Shown: positions 1 to 8,293, counted from the first letter of the stretch. The stretch: DNA of 64,000 nt from Bacteroides caecigallinarum (GCF_021531075.1 NZ_JADYTJ010000006.1:1-64000); one strand, 5' to 3'. Program-made: numbers and translations. Notes: generated by a model not told the origin, from the sequence alone.

Positions 1-1
1 T

Positions 2-1222
2 TCAAGTTCTGATGAGTTCAGTCACTTGACTATAGAAAATAAATTATGTGATTTAGGTTTTGCTGTAACAAGAGGTATAAATTTATATACAGAAATTAAG
101 AAGGATATAAGTGAACATGCAAAAGACGTTCAATATCGAAGTTATGAAGATAATATAAAGAGCTCGTTGTTTTCTTATATAGATTATTTGAGAGAAACGG
201 AAACTCTTTTAACGGAAACCCTTTTAGAGCAGAAAGATATTGATTTAATGCAGCTTGTAGATTTATTGGTTGAAGAAATTTTACTTCGTTATAACGAATA
301 TCCGGATGTAAATTCTAACGAATATACTATAATCTTTAGAAGTATTCCATTAGATTATACCGCAATAATAAATCGTTTTAATATAAAGTCCTCAAAAGAA
401 AAACAATCATGTCATAATTATTTATTGACAGCCCAAGAATCAATAAGCAAGGCTGTTATGAACAAGGACTATGTTCTATATCTAAATCGTTGGAAAGAAT
501 TATTGCCCAAGTTATCTGGGTATGACCTTTATTTTGCGGATGATTTGGTGTTTCCTGGTGATGAAGAATACGTGTATGCGTATAATGAAAAACAAAAAGA
601 TAACCCCACTAGACAGTTGGTTTTATGTGTTCCTCCTGAGCCATGGAGTGGAAATATCCTTAATTCCAAACTTGTAATCCTTTCTTTGAATCCTGGATAT
701 GTAGAGCACCTGAATAAGAATCTTGCAAATATGTTCAAACCTCAGATGGCTGAAGAAATCATGGAGGACAAAAGAAAGGTTTTGTCAATGGAAGGAACTA
801 AATTTGACTATTACGAGCCAACAAGAATATTGGGTGACTATTATTGGAGAAAGAAAATACTTCCTTTAGGAACAGCCGTATATGGAGAACAGGAAAAGGA
901 AAATATTTTTAATCATGTTTCCTTATGTCAGTATTTTGCTTACACTTCGCTGGTATCTCCAGCTATTAAGAATTTATTTCCATCTCAGAAATTTACAAAA
1001 ATGGTGTTGCTCTATTTGGCTACCTCTGCAAAAGAAGTAAAGTTTCTTGTGATGAGGCACGAAGCCCAATGGAAAACATTAATGGGAGAAGGTCTATGGA
1101 ATTATTTATATGATAACAATAGACTGCTGGTTAGTAAAAATTATGCTAATCAATCCCTTACGGAGAAGAACATCGGCATTGAAAATTATAGGATTATTGT
1201 TGAACACTTAAGGAATAATTAA
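2..1222 (+). CDS. Uncharacterised protein, possibly uracil-DNA-glycosylase-like; 5' end beyond window
   Basis: The reading frame is open to the left edge; the first possible start (TTG at 26) is weak, so the gene probably begins outside the window. About 400 residues are visible. I do not recognise the N-terminal 150 residues, which look helical. Near residues 200-225 is PPEPWSG followed by VILSLNPGY, which resembles motif I of uracil-DNA glycosylase superfamily proteins (the NPG of MUG/SMUG enzymes). A C-terminal segment, NYANQSLTEKN, could stand where motif II lies in that fold. This is motif resemblance only. The stop codon directly abuts the next start (TAAATG), so the two genes are co-translated or at least co-transcribed. 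The region is AT-rich relative to the rest of the window. Confidence 0.6.
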   Translation, partial: SSSDEFSHLTIENKLCDLGFAVTRGINLYTEIKKDISEHAKDVQYRSYEDNIKSSLFSYIDYLRETETLLTETLLEQKDIDLMQLVDLLVEEILLRYNEYPDVNSNEYTIIFRSIPLDYTAIINRFNIKSSKEKQSCHNYLLTAQESISKAVMNKDYVLYLNRWKELLPKLSGYDLYFADDLVFPGDEEYVYAYNEKQKDNPTRQLVLCVPPEPWSGNILNSKLVILSLNPGYVEHLNKNLANMFKPQMAEEIMEDKRKVLSMEGTKFDYYEPTRILGDYYWRKKILPLGTAVYGEQEKENIFNHVSLCQYFAYTSLVSPAIKNLFPSQKFTKMVLLYLATSAKEVKFLVMRHEAQWKTLMGEGLWNYLYDNNRLLVSKNYANQSLTEKNIGIENYRIIVEHLRNN

Positions 1223-1834
1223 ATGAATCACTTAAAAAGATTACAAAATGCTCTTGAACGGTTTGCTCCAGCTAATACTGTTAGTGGACTGACAAAGCAA
1301 TTTGAGGACATTGCCCAAATTGTATTTAATGGACGTTATGTCGTAAATGGAGAATACGAGATATATCCAATTGATATTGAGTTCTATTTTCATGATGAAG
1401 AGAATAAAAGTATAATTGAACCTCAAATGTACCATGTAGGAGATGTTCCCTATTTCCCGGTAGGAGCGATTTGTCCCAATAGGTCTGGTGTTGACATGAC
1501 TTTTGAGCGTGAAGGAAAATATCGTGCATCATTTCTTATTCGAGGGTATACTTATAAATCCTTGGTTAATAATGATGAAAAGACTTTTACAAATAAGGCT
1601 TCTCAAAAATTGAAAGAAGGAGAAATAGATAAATTCAAGCCACAATATTTATGGGAAGATTTGTTTGGTAATGCCTCAATTTTCGAGAAAGGGTTGTCTA
1701 TTGTCTGGATGGATAATGAAGATTTTAATAAAGTTCGTATTATGTCTTCCGCCAGAATAAATGTAAAAAAAATAAAAGGGGAAGCAACTGACCGTATGTG
1801 GCGTTTTACTAATCTTGACGCAGATCAGCAATGA
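1223..1834 (+). CDS. Unrecognised 203-aa protein
   Basis: The ATG follows the previous stop without a gap. No signal peptide or membrane segment is visible, so a cytoplasmic protein is expected. The core contains IEFYFHDEENKSI, then PYFPVGAICPNRSGVDMTFE and YRASFLIRGY. This aromatic and glycine-rich pattern looks like a conserved family, but I cannot name it or assign a reaction. Its 3' end overlaps the 5' region of the deiminase-like gene in another frame. The arrangement suggests that the three genes act together. The function is unknown. Confidence 0.7.
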   Translation: MNHLKRLQNALERFAPANTVSGLTKQFEDIAQIVFNGRYVVNGEYEIYPIDIEFYFHDEENKSIIEPQMYHVGDVPYFPVGAICPNRSGVDMTFEREGKYRASFLIRGYTYKSLVNNDEKTFTNKASQKLKEGEIDKFKPQYLWEDLFGNASIFEKGLSIVWMDNEDFNKVRIMSSARINVKKIKGEATDRMWRFTNLDADQQ

Positions 1835-1850
1835 AAATCTTAAAACAACT

Positions 1851-2690
1851 ATGGACTATGTGTTTTTTTCGGAGAATCTGAAAAGATATTATCCGAAAGT
1901 GTACAATGAATTGACTGAAATATTGTCAAAGCATGATGTGCATTACGGCGTATTGAAAGGAACAGCCGATTATTGGTGTAGAGATTATATGCCAGTACAA
2001 GTAGATGGTAATTCTTTTGTTCAGTTTAAATATCATCCTGACTATCTGGAAGGACTTCGCGATTATGAAACATCAACAGAAACTTCCATTAAGCTGGCTA
2101 AAACGATATTACCAAGTTCTTCAATATGTGTTTCTCCCATTGTAGCAGACGGTGGTAACTTTACCTTTGGAAGCATAAAAAAAGGTAGAGGATACACCGC
2201 TGTTGTTATAATGACGGAGAAAATATTTATTGAGAACCCTGATATGGATAGAAAATATCTTGTTTCTCTAATGGAAAAGTTATTTCCAAATCATAAGTTC
2301 TTATTTTTGCCTTGGGATAGAAGTGACGTTTGTGGTCATACAGATGGAATTTTACATGCTGTTGGCAGTAATAAAGTACTGGTGAATCTGAAAGTTTACC
2401 CTGATGATATTGCCGCTAAGATGAGAAGTCGATTAGAATCATACTTTAAAGTCATCGATTTAGAGCTAAGTGATTATCATAATATGAGTTGGGCTTATAT
2501 AAATATGATTCATACTCAAAATGTAATAATTGTCCCAGGTGTAGGACGTTCTACAGATGAAGAAGCTTTGAAACATATAAAAAAACTGTTTCCAGAGTAT
2601 GATGGTAGAATTTATCAGGTGCAGATGCAATCTATAGTTAAAAGAGGGGGAGGAGCTTTAAATTGCCTTTCATGGTCTTTTACTATATAA
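1851..2690 (+). CDS. Agmatine deiminase / peptidylarginine deiminase-family protein (short form)
   Basis: This 279-residue protein matches the amidinotransferase-fold guanidine hydrolases. The start region ends in WCRDYMPVQ (substrate-binding Asp near residue 45), followed by DGGN near residue 100, GHTDG with His163 and Asp165, and the C-terminal GGGALNCLSW with the nucleophile Cys272. These fit the Asp/His/Cys set of AguA and bacterial peptidylarginine deiminases, so it is probably catalytically competent. It lacks a signal peptide and is much shorter than AguA (about 365 aa), so the substrate is uncertain. I chose ATG 1851 over an in-frame TTG at 1815 that lies inside the preceding gene. 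The position behind two unrecognised genes argues against routine polyamine metabolism. Confidence 0.82.
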   Translation: MDYVFFSENLKRYYPKVYNELTEILSKHDVHYGVLKGTADYWCRDYMPVQVDGNSFVQFKYHPDYLEGLRDYETSTETSIKLAKTILPSSSICVSPIVADGGNFTFGSIKKGRGYTAVVIMTEKIFIENPDMDRKYLVSLMEKLFPNHKFLFLPWDRSDVCGHTDGILHAVGSNKVLVNLKVYPDDIAAKMRSRLESYFKVIDLELSDYHNMSWAYINMIHTQNVIIVPGVGRSTDEEALKHIKKLFPEYDGRIYQVQMQSIVKRGGGALNCLSWSFTI

Positions 2691-2718
2691 GCAAACTGAA
2701 ATAATGCGCTAAAATAAG

Positions 2719-2749
2719 TTTCTCATATCTCTATTTTTTTCTAAATTTG
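2719..2749 (+). promoter_or_regulatory. Orphan Bacteroides-type promoter
   Basis: TTTC at 2719-2722, a 19-bp spacer, then TAAATTTG at 2742-2749. The -7 element matches TAnnTTTG exactly and the -33 element differs from TTTG by one base. No convincing coding frame follows before the next promoter at 3031, so the product may be a short noncoding RNA, or the site may be a remnant. Confidence 0.5.
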
Positions 2750-3030
2750 CAAAAGGAAAAGAGTTACTTGAAAAGTAATATAACGCAGACCACAGCAATT
2801 GGGACGGTTGCCAAATCGTTACCCCAAAACAAGGTAATTCTTCTAACTCATTTAATTTCAAATAGCTATATTCCTTATACAGATTTTACGAAAAAAATGG
2901 TAAAACAGCCAATAACATACAAAAAGTTGAGTTTAGCACTCAATTAGCACAAAACGCAATTATTAAACAGATTTTTCCTTACATTATTCTATCTATATTT
3001 AATTTTTAGTATCAAATAATCGAGTATTTC

Positions 3031-3061
3031 TTTGTTAAATAAACTTTTTTGTCTATTTTTG
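3031..3061 (+). promoter_or_regulatory. Promoter of the trpB-type gene
   Basis: TTTG at 3031-3034, exactly 19 bp, then TATTTTTG at 3054-3061: a perfect match to the Bacteroides -33/-7 consensus. The start codon lies 24 bp further on, leaving a short leader with no room for an attenuator. Confidence 0.8.
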
Positions 3062-3085
3062 AGCAGAACTTTAAAATAAATAGCC

Positions 3086-4459
3086 ATGAGCGAGAAACAG
3101 AAAAGATTTTTCCTAAAGGAAAACGAGATACCTACACACTGGTATAACATTCAGGCGGACATGAAGAACAAGCCAATGCCGCCACTCAATCCTGCTACAA
3201 AAGAACCGTTGAAGGCAGAAGATCTTTACCCTATCTTTGCAAAAGAACTGTGCCATCAGGAGCTGAACCAAACTGACGCATGGATAGAAATTCCGGAAGA
3301 AGTTAGAGAAATGTATAAATACTACAGAAGCACCCCACTTGTAAGAGCATACGGTCTGGAAAAAGCTTTGGGAACACCGGCACACATCTATTTCAAAAAT
3401 GAGAGTGTAAGCCCTATCGGTTCTCACAAACTTAATTCAGCACTTGCACAAGCATATTACTGCAAACAGGAAGGCGTGACAAACATCACTACCGAAACCG
3501 GAGCCGGGCAATGGGGAGCCGCACTTTCATACGCGGCACGTGTATTCGGACTTGAAGCTGCGGTTTATCAGGTAAAAATCAGCTACGAACAGAAACCTTA
3601 CAGACGAAGCATAATGCAGACTTTCGGCGCACAGGTCACTCCTTCGCCATCTATGTCAACACGCGCAGGAAAAGATATCCTTACAAAATATCCAAATCAT
3701 CAGGGATCACTGGGAACAGCCATCTCAGAGGCTATAGAGCTGGCAAGAACAACTCCTAACTGTAAATACACTCTTGGGTCGGTATTAAGCCACGTAACAC
3801 TGCATCAGACCGTCATCGGACTTGAAGCCGAAAAACAGATGGAAATGGCAGGAGAATATCCTGATATTATAATAGGATGCTTTGGCGGCGGATCAAACTT
3901 CGGAGGTATCAGCTTCCCATTTATGCGCCACACTATTCTGGAAGGCAAAAAGACAAGATATATAGCAGCAGAACCTGCATCCTGCCCTAAACTGACAAGA
4001 GGTAAGTTTGAATACGATTTCGGAGACGAAGCCGGATACACTCCTCTCCTGCCAATGTACACTCTGGGACATAACTTCGCACCTGCCAATATTCATGCAG
4101 GAGGTTTGAGATATCATGGTGCAGGTGTCATCGTGTCACAACTTCTGAAAGACGGATTAATGGAAGCTGTAGATGTGAAACAACTTGACACATTCGATGC
4201 CGGTATCATGTTTGCAAAAGCCGAAGGTATAATTCCTGCTCCGGAATCATGCCACGCAATAGCAGCAACAATCAATGAAGCAAAGAAATGTATCGAAACA
4301 GGCGAAGAGAAAGTAATTCTGTTCAATCTGTCAGGACATGGACTTATTGACATGAGTGCATACGACCAATACTTGTCCGGCAACCTTACAAACTACGAGC
4401 TTAGTGAAGAGGAAATAGAAAAAAATCTGGAAGAAGTAAAAAATCTTGGACAAAAATAA
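3086..4459 (+). CDS. trpB: Tryptophan synthase beta subunit, TrpB2 type
   Basis: This PLP enzyme condenses indole with L-serine to give tryptophan. The length (457 aa, against about 400 for TrpB1) and the N-terminal extension fit the TrpB2 group. Visible motifs are GSHKLNSA with the PLP-binding Lys115, TETGAGQWG around residues 137-144, and the phosphate-binding GGGSNFGG. The gene stands alone with its own consensus promoter and terminator, without trpA or the other trp genes. TrpB2 proteins typically act without a TrpA partner, for example to salvage indole; that role here is inferred from context. The start is fixed by the promoter spacing. Confidence 0.93.
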   Translation: MSEKQKRFFLKENEIPTHWYNIQADMKNKPMPPLNPATKEPLKAEDLYPIFAKELCHQELNQTDAWIEIPEEVREMYKYYRSTPLVRAYGLEKALGTPAHIYFKNESVSPIGSHKLNSALAQAYYCKQEGVTNITTETGAGQWGAALSYAARVFGLEAAVYQVKISYEQKPYRRSIMQTFGAQVTPSPSMSTRAGKDILTKYPNHQGSLGTAISEAIELARTTPNCKYTLGSVLSHVTLHQTVIGLEAEKQMEMAGEYPDIIIGCFGGGSNFGGISFPFMRHTILEGKKTRYIAAEPASCPKLTRGKFEYDFGDEAGYTPLLPMYTLGHNFAPANIHAGGLRYHGAGVIVSQLLKDGLMEAVDVKQLDTFDAGIMFAKAEGIIPAPESCHAIAATINEAKKCIETGEEKVILFNLSGHGLIDMSAYDQYLSGNLTNYELSEEEIEKNLEEVKNLGQK

Positions 4460-4519
4460 GGAATAAACACAAAACATATAATAATTAATACAACATCCTT
4501 AAAATAAGTATGTTAATTA

Positions 4520-4581
4520 ATAAAGTCTGATGTTATCTTCAATTTCTATAAATGAAATAATATCAGACTTTATCTTTTTTT
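4520..4581 (+). terminator. Rho-independent terminator after trpB
   Basis: Arms ATAAAGTCTGAT (4520-4531) and ATCAGACTTTAT (4562-4573) are perfectly complementary and are followed by C and seven T (4575-4581). It lies 60 bp after the trpB stop. Confidence 0.8.
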
Positions 4582-4603
4582 GAGCTGTTTTTACGCCGGA
4601 AAG

Positions 4604-4634
4604 TTTGCATATTTAAAAAATATTCGTACCTTTG
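4604..4634 (+). promoter_or_regulatory. Promoter of the tRNA-Glu pair
   Basis: TTTG at 4604-4607, 19 bp, then TACCTTTG at 4627-4634: an exact consensus promoter 62 bp before the first tRNA. Confidence 0.8.
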
Positions 4635-4696
4635 CACCCGCAATCGGAAATCATCACCGAGGCAATAAGAAAACCGGATATTCCGGAACATAGGAT

Positions 4697-4768
4697 GGCC
4701 CGTTCGTCTATCGGTTAGGACGCAAGATTTTCATTCTTGAAAGGGGGGTTCGATTCCCCCACGGGCTA
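4697..4768 (+). tRNA. tRNA-Glu (anticodon UUC), copy 1
   Basis: A 72-nt cloverleaf. The acceptor stem GGCCCGT pairs with ACGGGCT (a G-U at the first pair) with discriminator A4768. The anticodon stem CAAGA/TCTTG encloses loop TTTTCAT, giving anticodon TTC for Glu. The T arm reads GGGGG TTCGATT CCCCC. The 3' CCA is not encoded. It shares a transcript with an identical second copy 41 bp downstream. Confidence 0.96.
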
Positions 4769-4809
4769 CAAAAAAAACAAAGCTACCGGATACTCCGGAG
4801 CATAAGGAT

Positions 4810-4881
4810 GGCCCGTTCGTCTATCGGTTAGGACGCAAGATTTTCATTCTTGAAAGGGGGGTTCGATTCCCCCACGGGCTA
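4810..4881 (+). tRNA. tRNA-Glu (anticodon UUC), copy 2
   Basis: Identical over all 72 nt to the copy at 4697-4768. The spacer before it repeats the sequence before copy 1 with small changes (an ACCGGATA...CTCCGGA-type element), which suggests that the whole unit was duplicated in tandem. Confidence 0.96.
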
Positions 4882-4889
4882 CGAAAAAA

Positions 4890-4940
4890 GAGTTGGACAA
4901 TGAATATCATTAATAGTGATTCATTGTCCAACTCTTTTTT
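4890..4940. terminator. Bidirectional terminator between tRNA-Glu and the phosphopantetheinyl transferase
   Basis: A 16-bp perfect stem: GAGTTGGACAATGAAT (4890-4905) with ATTCATTGTCCAACTC (4919-4934). It is followed by T6 on the plus strand and, on the minus strand, by the T run complementary to A4884-4889. It therefore ends both converging transcripts. Confidence 0.88.
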
Positions 4941-4950
4941 TATTAGTTTC

Positions 4951-5661
4951 TCAATCGATGCAGCTGTAAGTACAAACAAACTCCTCTGTCAGATAAAACT
5001 CGATATTCATCTCTGTTTTCAGAGAAGTTCTACACTCATACGCATTCATAGTTCCATTAAAAACTTTAGAGTGCGCATCTACAACAGTGCCATTACCGGA
5101 ATGTTCAGAAAACGAGATAGAGTTTATACAAAGATGTTCCAGAAAATCCACCTCACTGGAATTTAGCATCTTAAACATTGTTTCCTTTGCCGACCAGAAC
5201 AACAAATACATATTGATTCTGAATTCTTCTACGATATCATTATCCGCAATTTCTGAAACTTTACTTTCTATAAGAGACATTTCATCAGAAGAGACAAACC
5301 TGCCAACTACCTTTTTCACCCTATCGGAATGATATTCAATATCAATTCCAATTTCCTTTTCAGGGTGAATAATCACCGCTACAAAACCTTTTGTATGAGA
5401 TATAGATATCCTGCACAACGAGTTCTCAAGATAAGGCTTGCCGGATTCATGATGAAGAACACGACATTCTTTCCCTAAAAGTTCACGAAGAAGCACCCTT
5501 ACAGCCAGATATTCCAATTGGCGTGCAGGTGACTTAAAATTGAAAAAATCCTGTGTAAAAGACTTTTCTGTAAGCAAAGAACGGAGCTCATCTGCGGTTT
5601 CAGTTACACTCCATATTCCGCAAACAGCTCCGTTATATTCCCATTTCCTAAGTATAGGCAT
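4951..5661 (-). CDS. 4'-phosphopantetheinyl transferase superfamily protein (Sfp type)
   Basis: Transfers the 4'-phosphopantetheine arm of CoA to a serine of a carrier protein. The fold signature is clear: GIDIE at residues 105-109 (Mg-binding Asp107 and Glu109) and WSAKE at 156-160 (Glu160), with SISHTKG just before them. At 236 aa it is Sfp-sized rather than AcpS-sized. It follows gldE by 17 bp and probably ends an ssb-gldE-PPTase operon. No polyketide or NRPS genes are near, so acyl carrier protein is a plausible target; that is inference. Confidence 0.9.
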   Translation of the reverse strand: MPILRKWEYNGAVCGIWSVTETADELRSLLTEKSFTQDFFNFKSPARQLEYLAVRVLLRELLGKECRVLHHESGKPYLENSLCRISISHTKGFVAVIIHPEKEIGIDIEYHSDRVKKVVGRFVSSDEMSLIESKVSEIADNDIVEEFRINMYLLFWSAKETMFKMLNSSEVDFLEHLCINSISFSEHSGNGTVVDAHSKVFNGTMNAYECRTSLKTEMNIEFYLTEEFVCTYSCID

Positions 5662-5678
5662 GTTGTAAAATCAAAAAA

Positions 5679-7031
5679 TCAATTATTATTTTCTTCTGTA
5701 TTATAGTCAGGTTCCACTGTAACCTTGACCTTGAGAATTCTTCTGGCATCCATTTCAAGAATCTTGAAAGTATACTTTCCAAACACTATTTCCTCATTCA
5801 GTGACGGGAATTCACCTTTAACTGCAAGAATAAAGCCCGCCAGTGTTTCAGCATCATCCGAAACCTCCTCAAATATTTCAGGGTCAGCCTTCATTATCTT
5901 GTAGAAATCGGAAAGAAGAGTTTTTGCTTCAAACACAAACACTCCTTCAGAAAGCTTAACATATGTCCTTTCTTCATCATCATACTCATCGTTAATCTCT
6001 CCCACTATTTCCTCTATAATATCTTCCATGGTAACTATACCTGATGTACCTCCAAACTCATCAACAACAATTGCCATGTGAACCTTATTTGTCTGAAAGT
6101 CCCTGAGCAAGTCATCTATCATTTTTGTTTCCGGCACAAAGAATGCAGGGCGAATAAGTTTTCTCCAGTCAAAGTCATCACCTTTCTCAAGATATGGCAG
6201 AAGATCTTTGATATAAAGTACCCCCTTTACGTTATCCCTTGTATCCTGATAAACCGGAATACGGGAATATCCGTTATCGACCACACATTTCAGGACTTCT
6301 GAAAATGTTGAGTCAATATCGAGATCAACCATATCAAGACGGGAAGTCATTACCTCTTTGGCTGTTTCTTCACCAAATCGGATTATACCCTCCAACATAT
6401 TGCTCTCTTCGGAAATCTCGTTTTTGTCCGTCAGTTCAAGAGCTTGCGAAAGTTCATCCACAGAAAGAGACTGTGGCTTCTTATAAGCTATTTTATTGAT
6501 GAAAACAGTTGAACGAACCAATAATGAAGACAATGGCCTGAACACAAAACTCAATACATTCAGTACAGGAGCCGCCTTACGGCTAAAAGCCAAAGCGTTC
6601 TGTGCCGAATATATTTTCGGCATTATTTCCCCAAAGAGAAGTAATAGAAATGTAAGAATTACAGTTATGACAAGAAACTCAAGCAATCTTGATCCACCAA
6701 AATCGACTACAGATGCAAAAAAGAAATTACACAGCATTATTATCATCACATTGACAAAATTGTTTGAGATGAGAATTGTAGCCAAAAGTCTTTCTGAATT
6801 AGCCAATAATGACTTTATACGCGTGTCGGCACTATGTTTTTCCTCTTCTATATCGCTTAAATCTGATGGCGTCAAAGAGAAGAACGCTATTTCAGATGCC
6901 GATACGAAGCCAGAAGCATAAAGTAATGATAATGCTAAAATCAAAGCAATAAAAGCTCCTGTATCGGGAGCTGTAACGGTCACTCCGTTAAATAAATCCG
7001 CCAAGCGGCATAAATACGAATCCGGGTCCAA
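5679..7031 (-). CDS. gldE: GldE-like membrane protein, CNNM/CorC (HlyC) family with CBS pair
   Basis: An integral membrane protein of 450 aa. The first 160 residues carry several hydrophobic segments (DUF21/CNNM-type transmembrane domain). A CBS pair follows from about residue 220 to 345, containing EVMTSRLDMVDLD and VVDEFGGTSGIVTMEDIIEE. The C-terminal CorC_HlyC (transporter-associated) domain follows to about 440. In gliding Bacteroidetes the homologue GldE supports assembly of the gliding/T9SS machinery; in non-gliding Bacteroidales the role is unclear. The 30-bp gap to ssb and 17-bp gap to the PPTase support one operon. Confidence 0.88.
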   Translation of the reverse strand: MDPDSYLCRLADLFNGVTVTAPDTGAFIALILALSLLYASGFVSASEIAFFSLTPSDLSDIEEEKHSADTRIKSLLANSERLLATILISNNFVNVMIIMLCNFFFASVVDFGGSRLLEFLVITVILTFLLLLFGEIMPKIYSAQNALAFSRKAAPVLNVLSFVFRPLSSLLVRSTVFINKIAYKKPQSLSVDELSQALELTDKNEISEESNMLEGIIRFGEETAKEVMTSRLDMVDLDIDSTFSEVLKCVVDNGYSRIPVYQDTRDNVKGVLYIKDLLPYLEKGDDFDWRKLIRPAFFVPETKMIDDLLRDFQTNKVHMAIVVDEFGGTSGIVTMEDIIEEIVGEINDEYDDEERTYVKLSEGVFVFEAKTLLSDFYKIMKADPEIFEEVSDDAETLAGFILAVKGEFPSLNEEIVFGKYTFKILEMDARRILKVKVTVEPDYNTEENNN

Positions 7032-7061
7032 AGAAATAAATTTTAGTTAGACATAAGTTAT

Positions 7062-7511
7062 TTAGAAAGGCAAATCATCAGATGCCTCATCCTGTACGGG
7101 AGCTTGCTGTATCGGTTGAGCCGGTGTAGCTGCAGGCTGCTGCTGCGAAGCAAATTGCTGCCCACCCTGTTGCGCCGAACGAGGTGTAAGCATTTCCATA
7201 TTATCACCGAAAATTTCGACTATGTATCTCTTCACTCCATTCTGGTCATCATACGAACGCGAACGGATTTTTCCTTCAATATATAGTTTGTCTCCTTTAT
7301 GAACATACTTTTCTGCAGTTTCGGCCAAACCTCTCCACAAAACTATATTATGCCATTCTGTACGTTCCGGAACCTGAGTACCATTTGCCAAAGTATAAGC
7401 ACGATCGGTTGTAGCTAAAGTAAAAGTAGCCACAGCCACACCACTATCCAGATATCTCACTTCGGGATCCTTCCCTACATTACCTATTAATTGAACTTTG
7501 TTTAAAGACAT
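7062..7511 (-). CDS. ssb: Single-stranded DNA-binding protein
   Basis: 149 aa. An OB-fold spans residues 1-105, opening with MSLNKVQLIGNVGKDPEVRY. A glutamine- and proline-rich linker follows, ending in the acidic tip ASDDLPF, the docking peptide for replication and repair partners. It is the first gene of a minus-strand operon with gldE and the PPTase. The gene to its right in the genome is HU, on the other strand. Confidence 0.97.
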   Translation of the reverse strand: MSLNKVQLIGNVGKDPEVRYLDSGVAVATFTLATTDRAYTLANGTQVPERTEWHNIVLWRGLAETAEKYVHKGDKLYIEGKIRSRSYDDQNGVKRYIVEIFGDNMEMLTPRSAQQGGQQFASQQQPAATPAQPIQQAPVQDEASDDLPF

Positions 7512-7536
7512 ATTCGAAAGTTTTAATAATTCGCAT

Positions 7537-7567
7537 CAAAAATATAGAAAAAAAATGAGAAACCAAC
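7537..7567 (-). promoter_or_regulatory. Promoter of the ssb operon
   Basis: On the minus strand, TATTTTTG (complement of 7537-7544) is a consensus -7 box. A GTTG lies 19 bp upstream (7564-7567). The ssb start codon is 26 bp downstream. Confidence 0.6.
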
Positions 7568-7781
7568 CATTTTGCAATATTTTATTGTTACCCCATTGTA
7601 TGTTAATCAATTTTTATAGAGATAATGATTTTTCAGACAATAAAATTTGTCTACCATTTCTAAGTAGTATAAATATAATGTGCAAACGTATATTAGAGAA
7701 ACAATAATGCCACATACATGTCTGTACAGACCCCAAAAACAACGTTTTTCTCAATTTTATTGTAAAAATGTCGCAAATAAA

Positions 7782-7813
7782 TTTCTTAAAGAACGAGAAA
7801 AGCTATATATTTG
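7782..7813 (+). promoter_or_regulatory. Promoter of the HU gene
   Basis: TATATTTG at 7806-7813 is a consensus -7 box, with TTTC at 7782-7785 20 bp upstream. The ATG lies 49 bp downstream. Confidence 0.65.
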
Positions 7814-7862
7814 CAGACCAAAAATTTAGATAAAGTATAACACAATAATTTTTATTAGCGAA

Positions 7863-8138
7863 ATGACTAAAGCAGATATTGTAAACGAAATTGCAAAAAA
7901 GACAGGTATCGACAAAAACACTGTACTGGTTACTTTGGAAGCGTTCATGGGTTCAGTAAAAGAATCGTTATCTAACGAAGAAAATGTCTACCTGAGAGGT
8001 TTCGGCAGTTTCGTAGTTAAGAAGAGAGCACAGAAAACTGCTCGTAATATATCAAAGAACACTACAATAATCATCCCGGAACATAACATACCGGTATTCA
8101 AACCAGCCAAGACTTTTACACTTTCAGTGAAGGAATAA
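7863..8138 (+). CDS. HU/IHF-family DNA-binding protein
   Basis: A 91-aa nucleoid protein that binds and bends DNA as a dimer. It shows the usual helical N-terminus (MTKADIVNEIAKKTG), the strand motif VYLRGFGSFVVKKRAQK, and an arm region containing NISKNTTIIIPEHNIPVFKPAK. In HU the arm apex usually reads RNPKTG; here it is diverged to ISKNTTI, as in many Bacteroidetes paralogues. It is followed at 38 bp by a gene for a 30-residue basic protein, probably on the same mRNA. Confidence 0.93.
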   Translation: MTKADIVNEIAKKTGIDKNTVLVTLEAFMGSVKESLSNEENVYLRGFGSFVVKKRAQKTARNISKNTTIIIPEHNIPVFKPAKTFTLSVKE

Positions 8139-8176
8139 TTAATTTTTAGTATTAACCCTATAAAAATTTTAAAGCT

Positions 8177-8269
8177 ATGCCAAGCGGAAAGAAAAGAAAA
8201 AGACATAAAATGTCTACTCACAAGCGTAAAAAAAGACTAAGAAAGAACAGACATAAAAGCAAAAAATAA
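8177..8269 (+). CDS. 30-aa highly basic protein, mS38/COX24-like
   Basis: The ATG at 8177 opens a 30-codon frame that begins MPSGKKRKRHKM and continues with STHKRKKRLRKNRHK. About two thirds of the residues are Lys, Arg or His. I recognise this as the tiny basic protein found next to HU or RNase G genes in many Bacteroidetes, annotated as AURKAIP1/COX24-domain and related to the C-terminus of mitochondrial ribosomal protein mS38. A ribosomal location is therefore likely, but this is family knowledge and not shown by the sequence. It sits between HU and RNase G, both nucleic-acid-linked, and is shorter than usual ORF-calling limits. Confidence 0.85.
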   Translation: MPSGKKRKRHKMSTHKRKKRLRKNRHKSKK

Positions 8270-8293
8270 TTGTTAGTCTGTCCCGACTTCAAT

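Larger units (their letters stand above)
2691..3085. other. 395-bp intergenic stretch without a credible gene
   Basis: It holds two Bacteroides-type promoters on the plus strand (about 2719-2749 and 3031-3061). An open frame of 66 codons between them begins at a TTG inside the first promoter and has no internal ATG until its last 17 codons, so it is not called. No strong terminator hairpin was seen after the deiminase-like gene. Confidence 0.6.
7512..7862. other. 351-bp divergent intergenic region between ssb and HU
   Basis: It holds the two divergent promoters and nothing recognisable otherwise. No reading frame fits MutY, a gene I recall next to ssb in several Bacteroidetes. Confidence 0.6.

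Noticed and set aside
2747-2947. Open frame of 66 codons
   Set aside because: It starts with TTG inside a promoter's -7 box, has no conserved look and no usable internal start.
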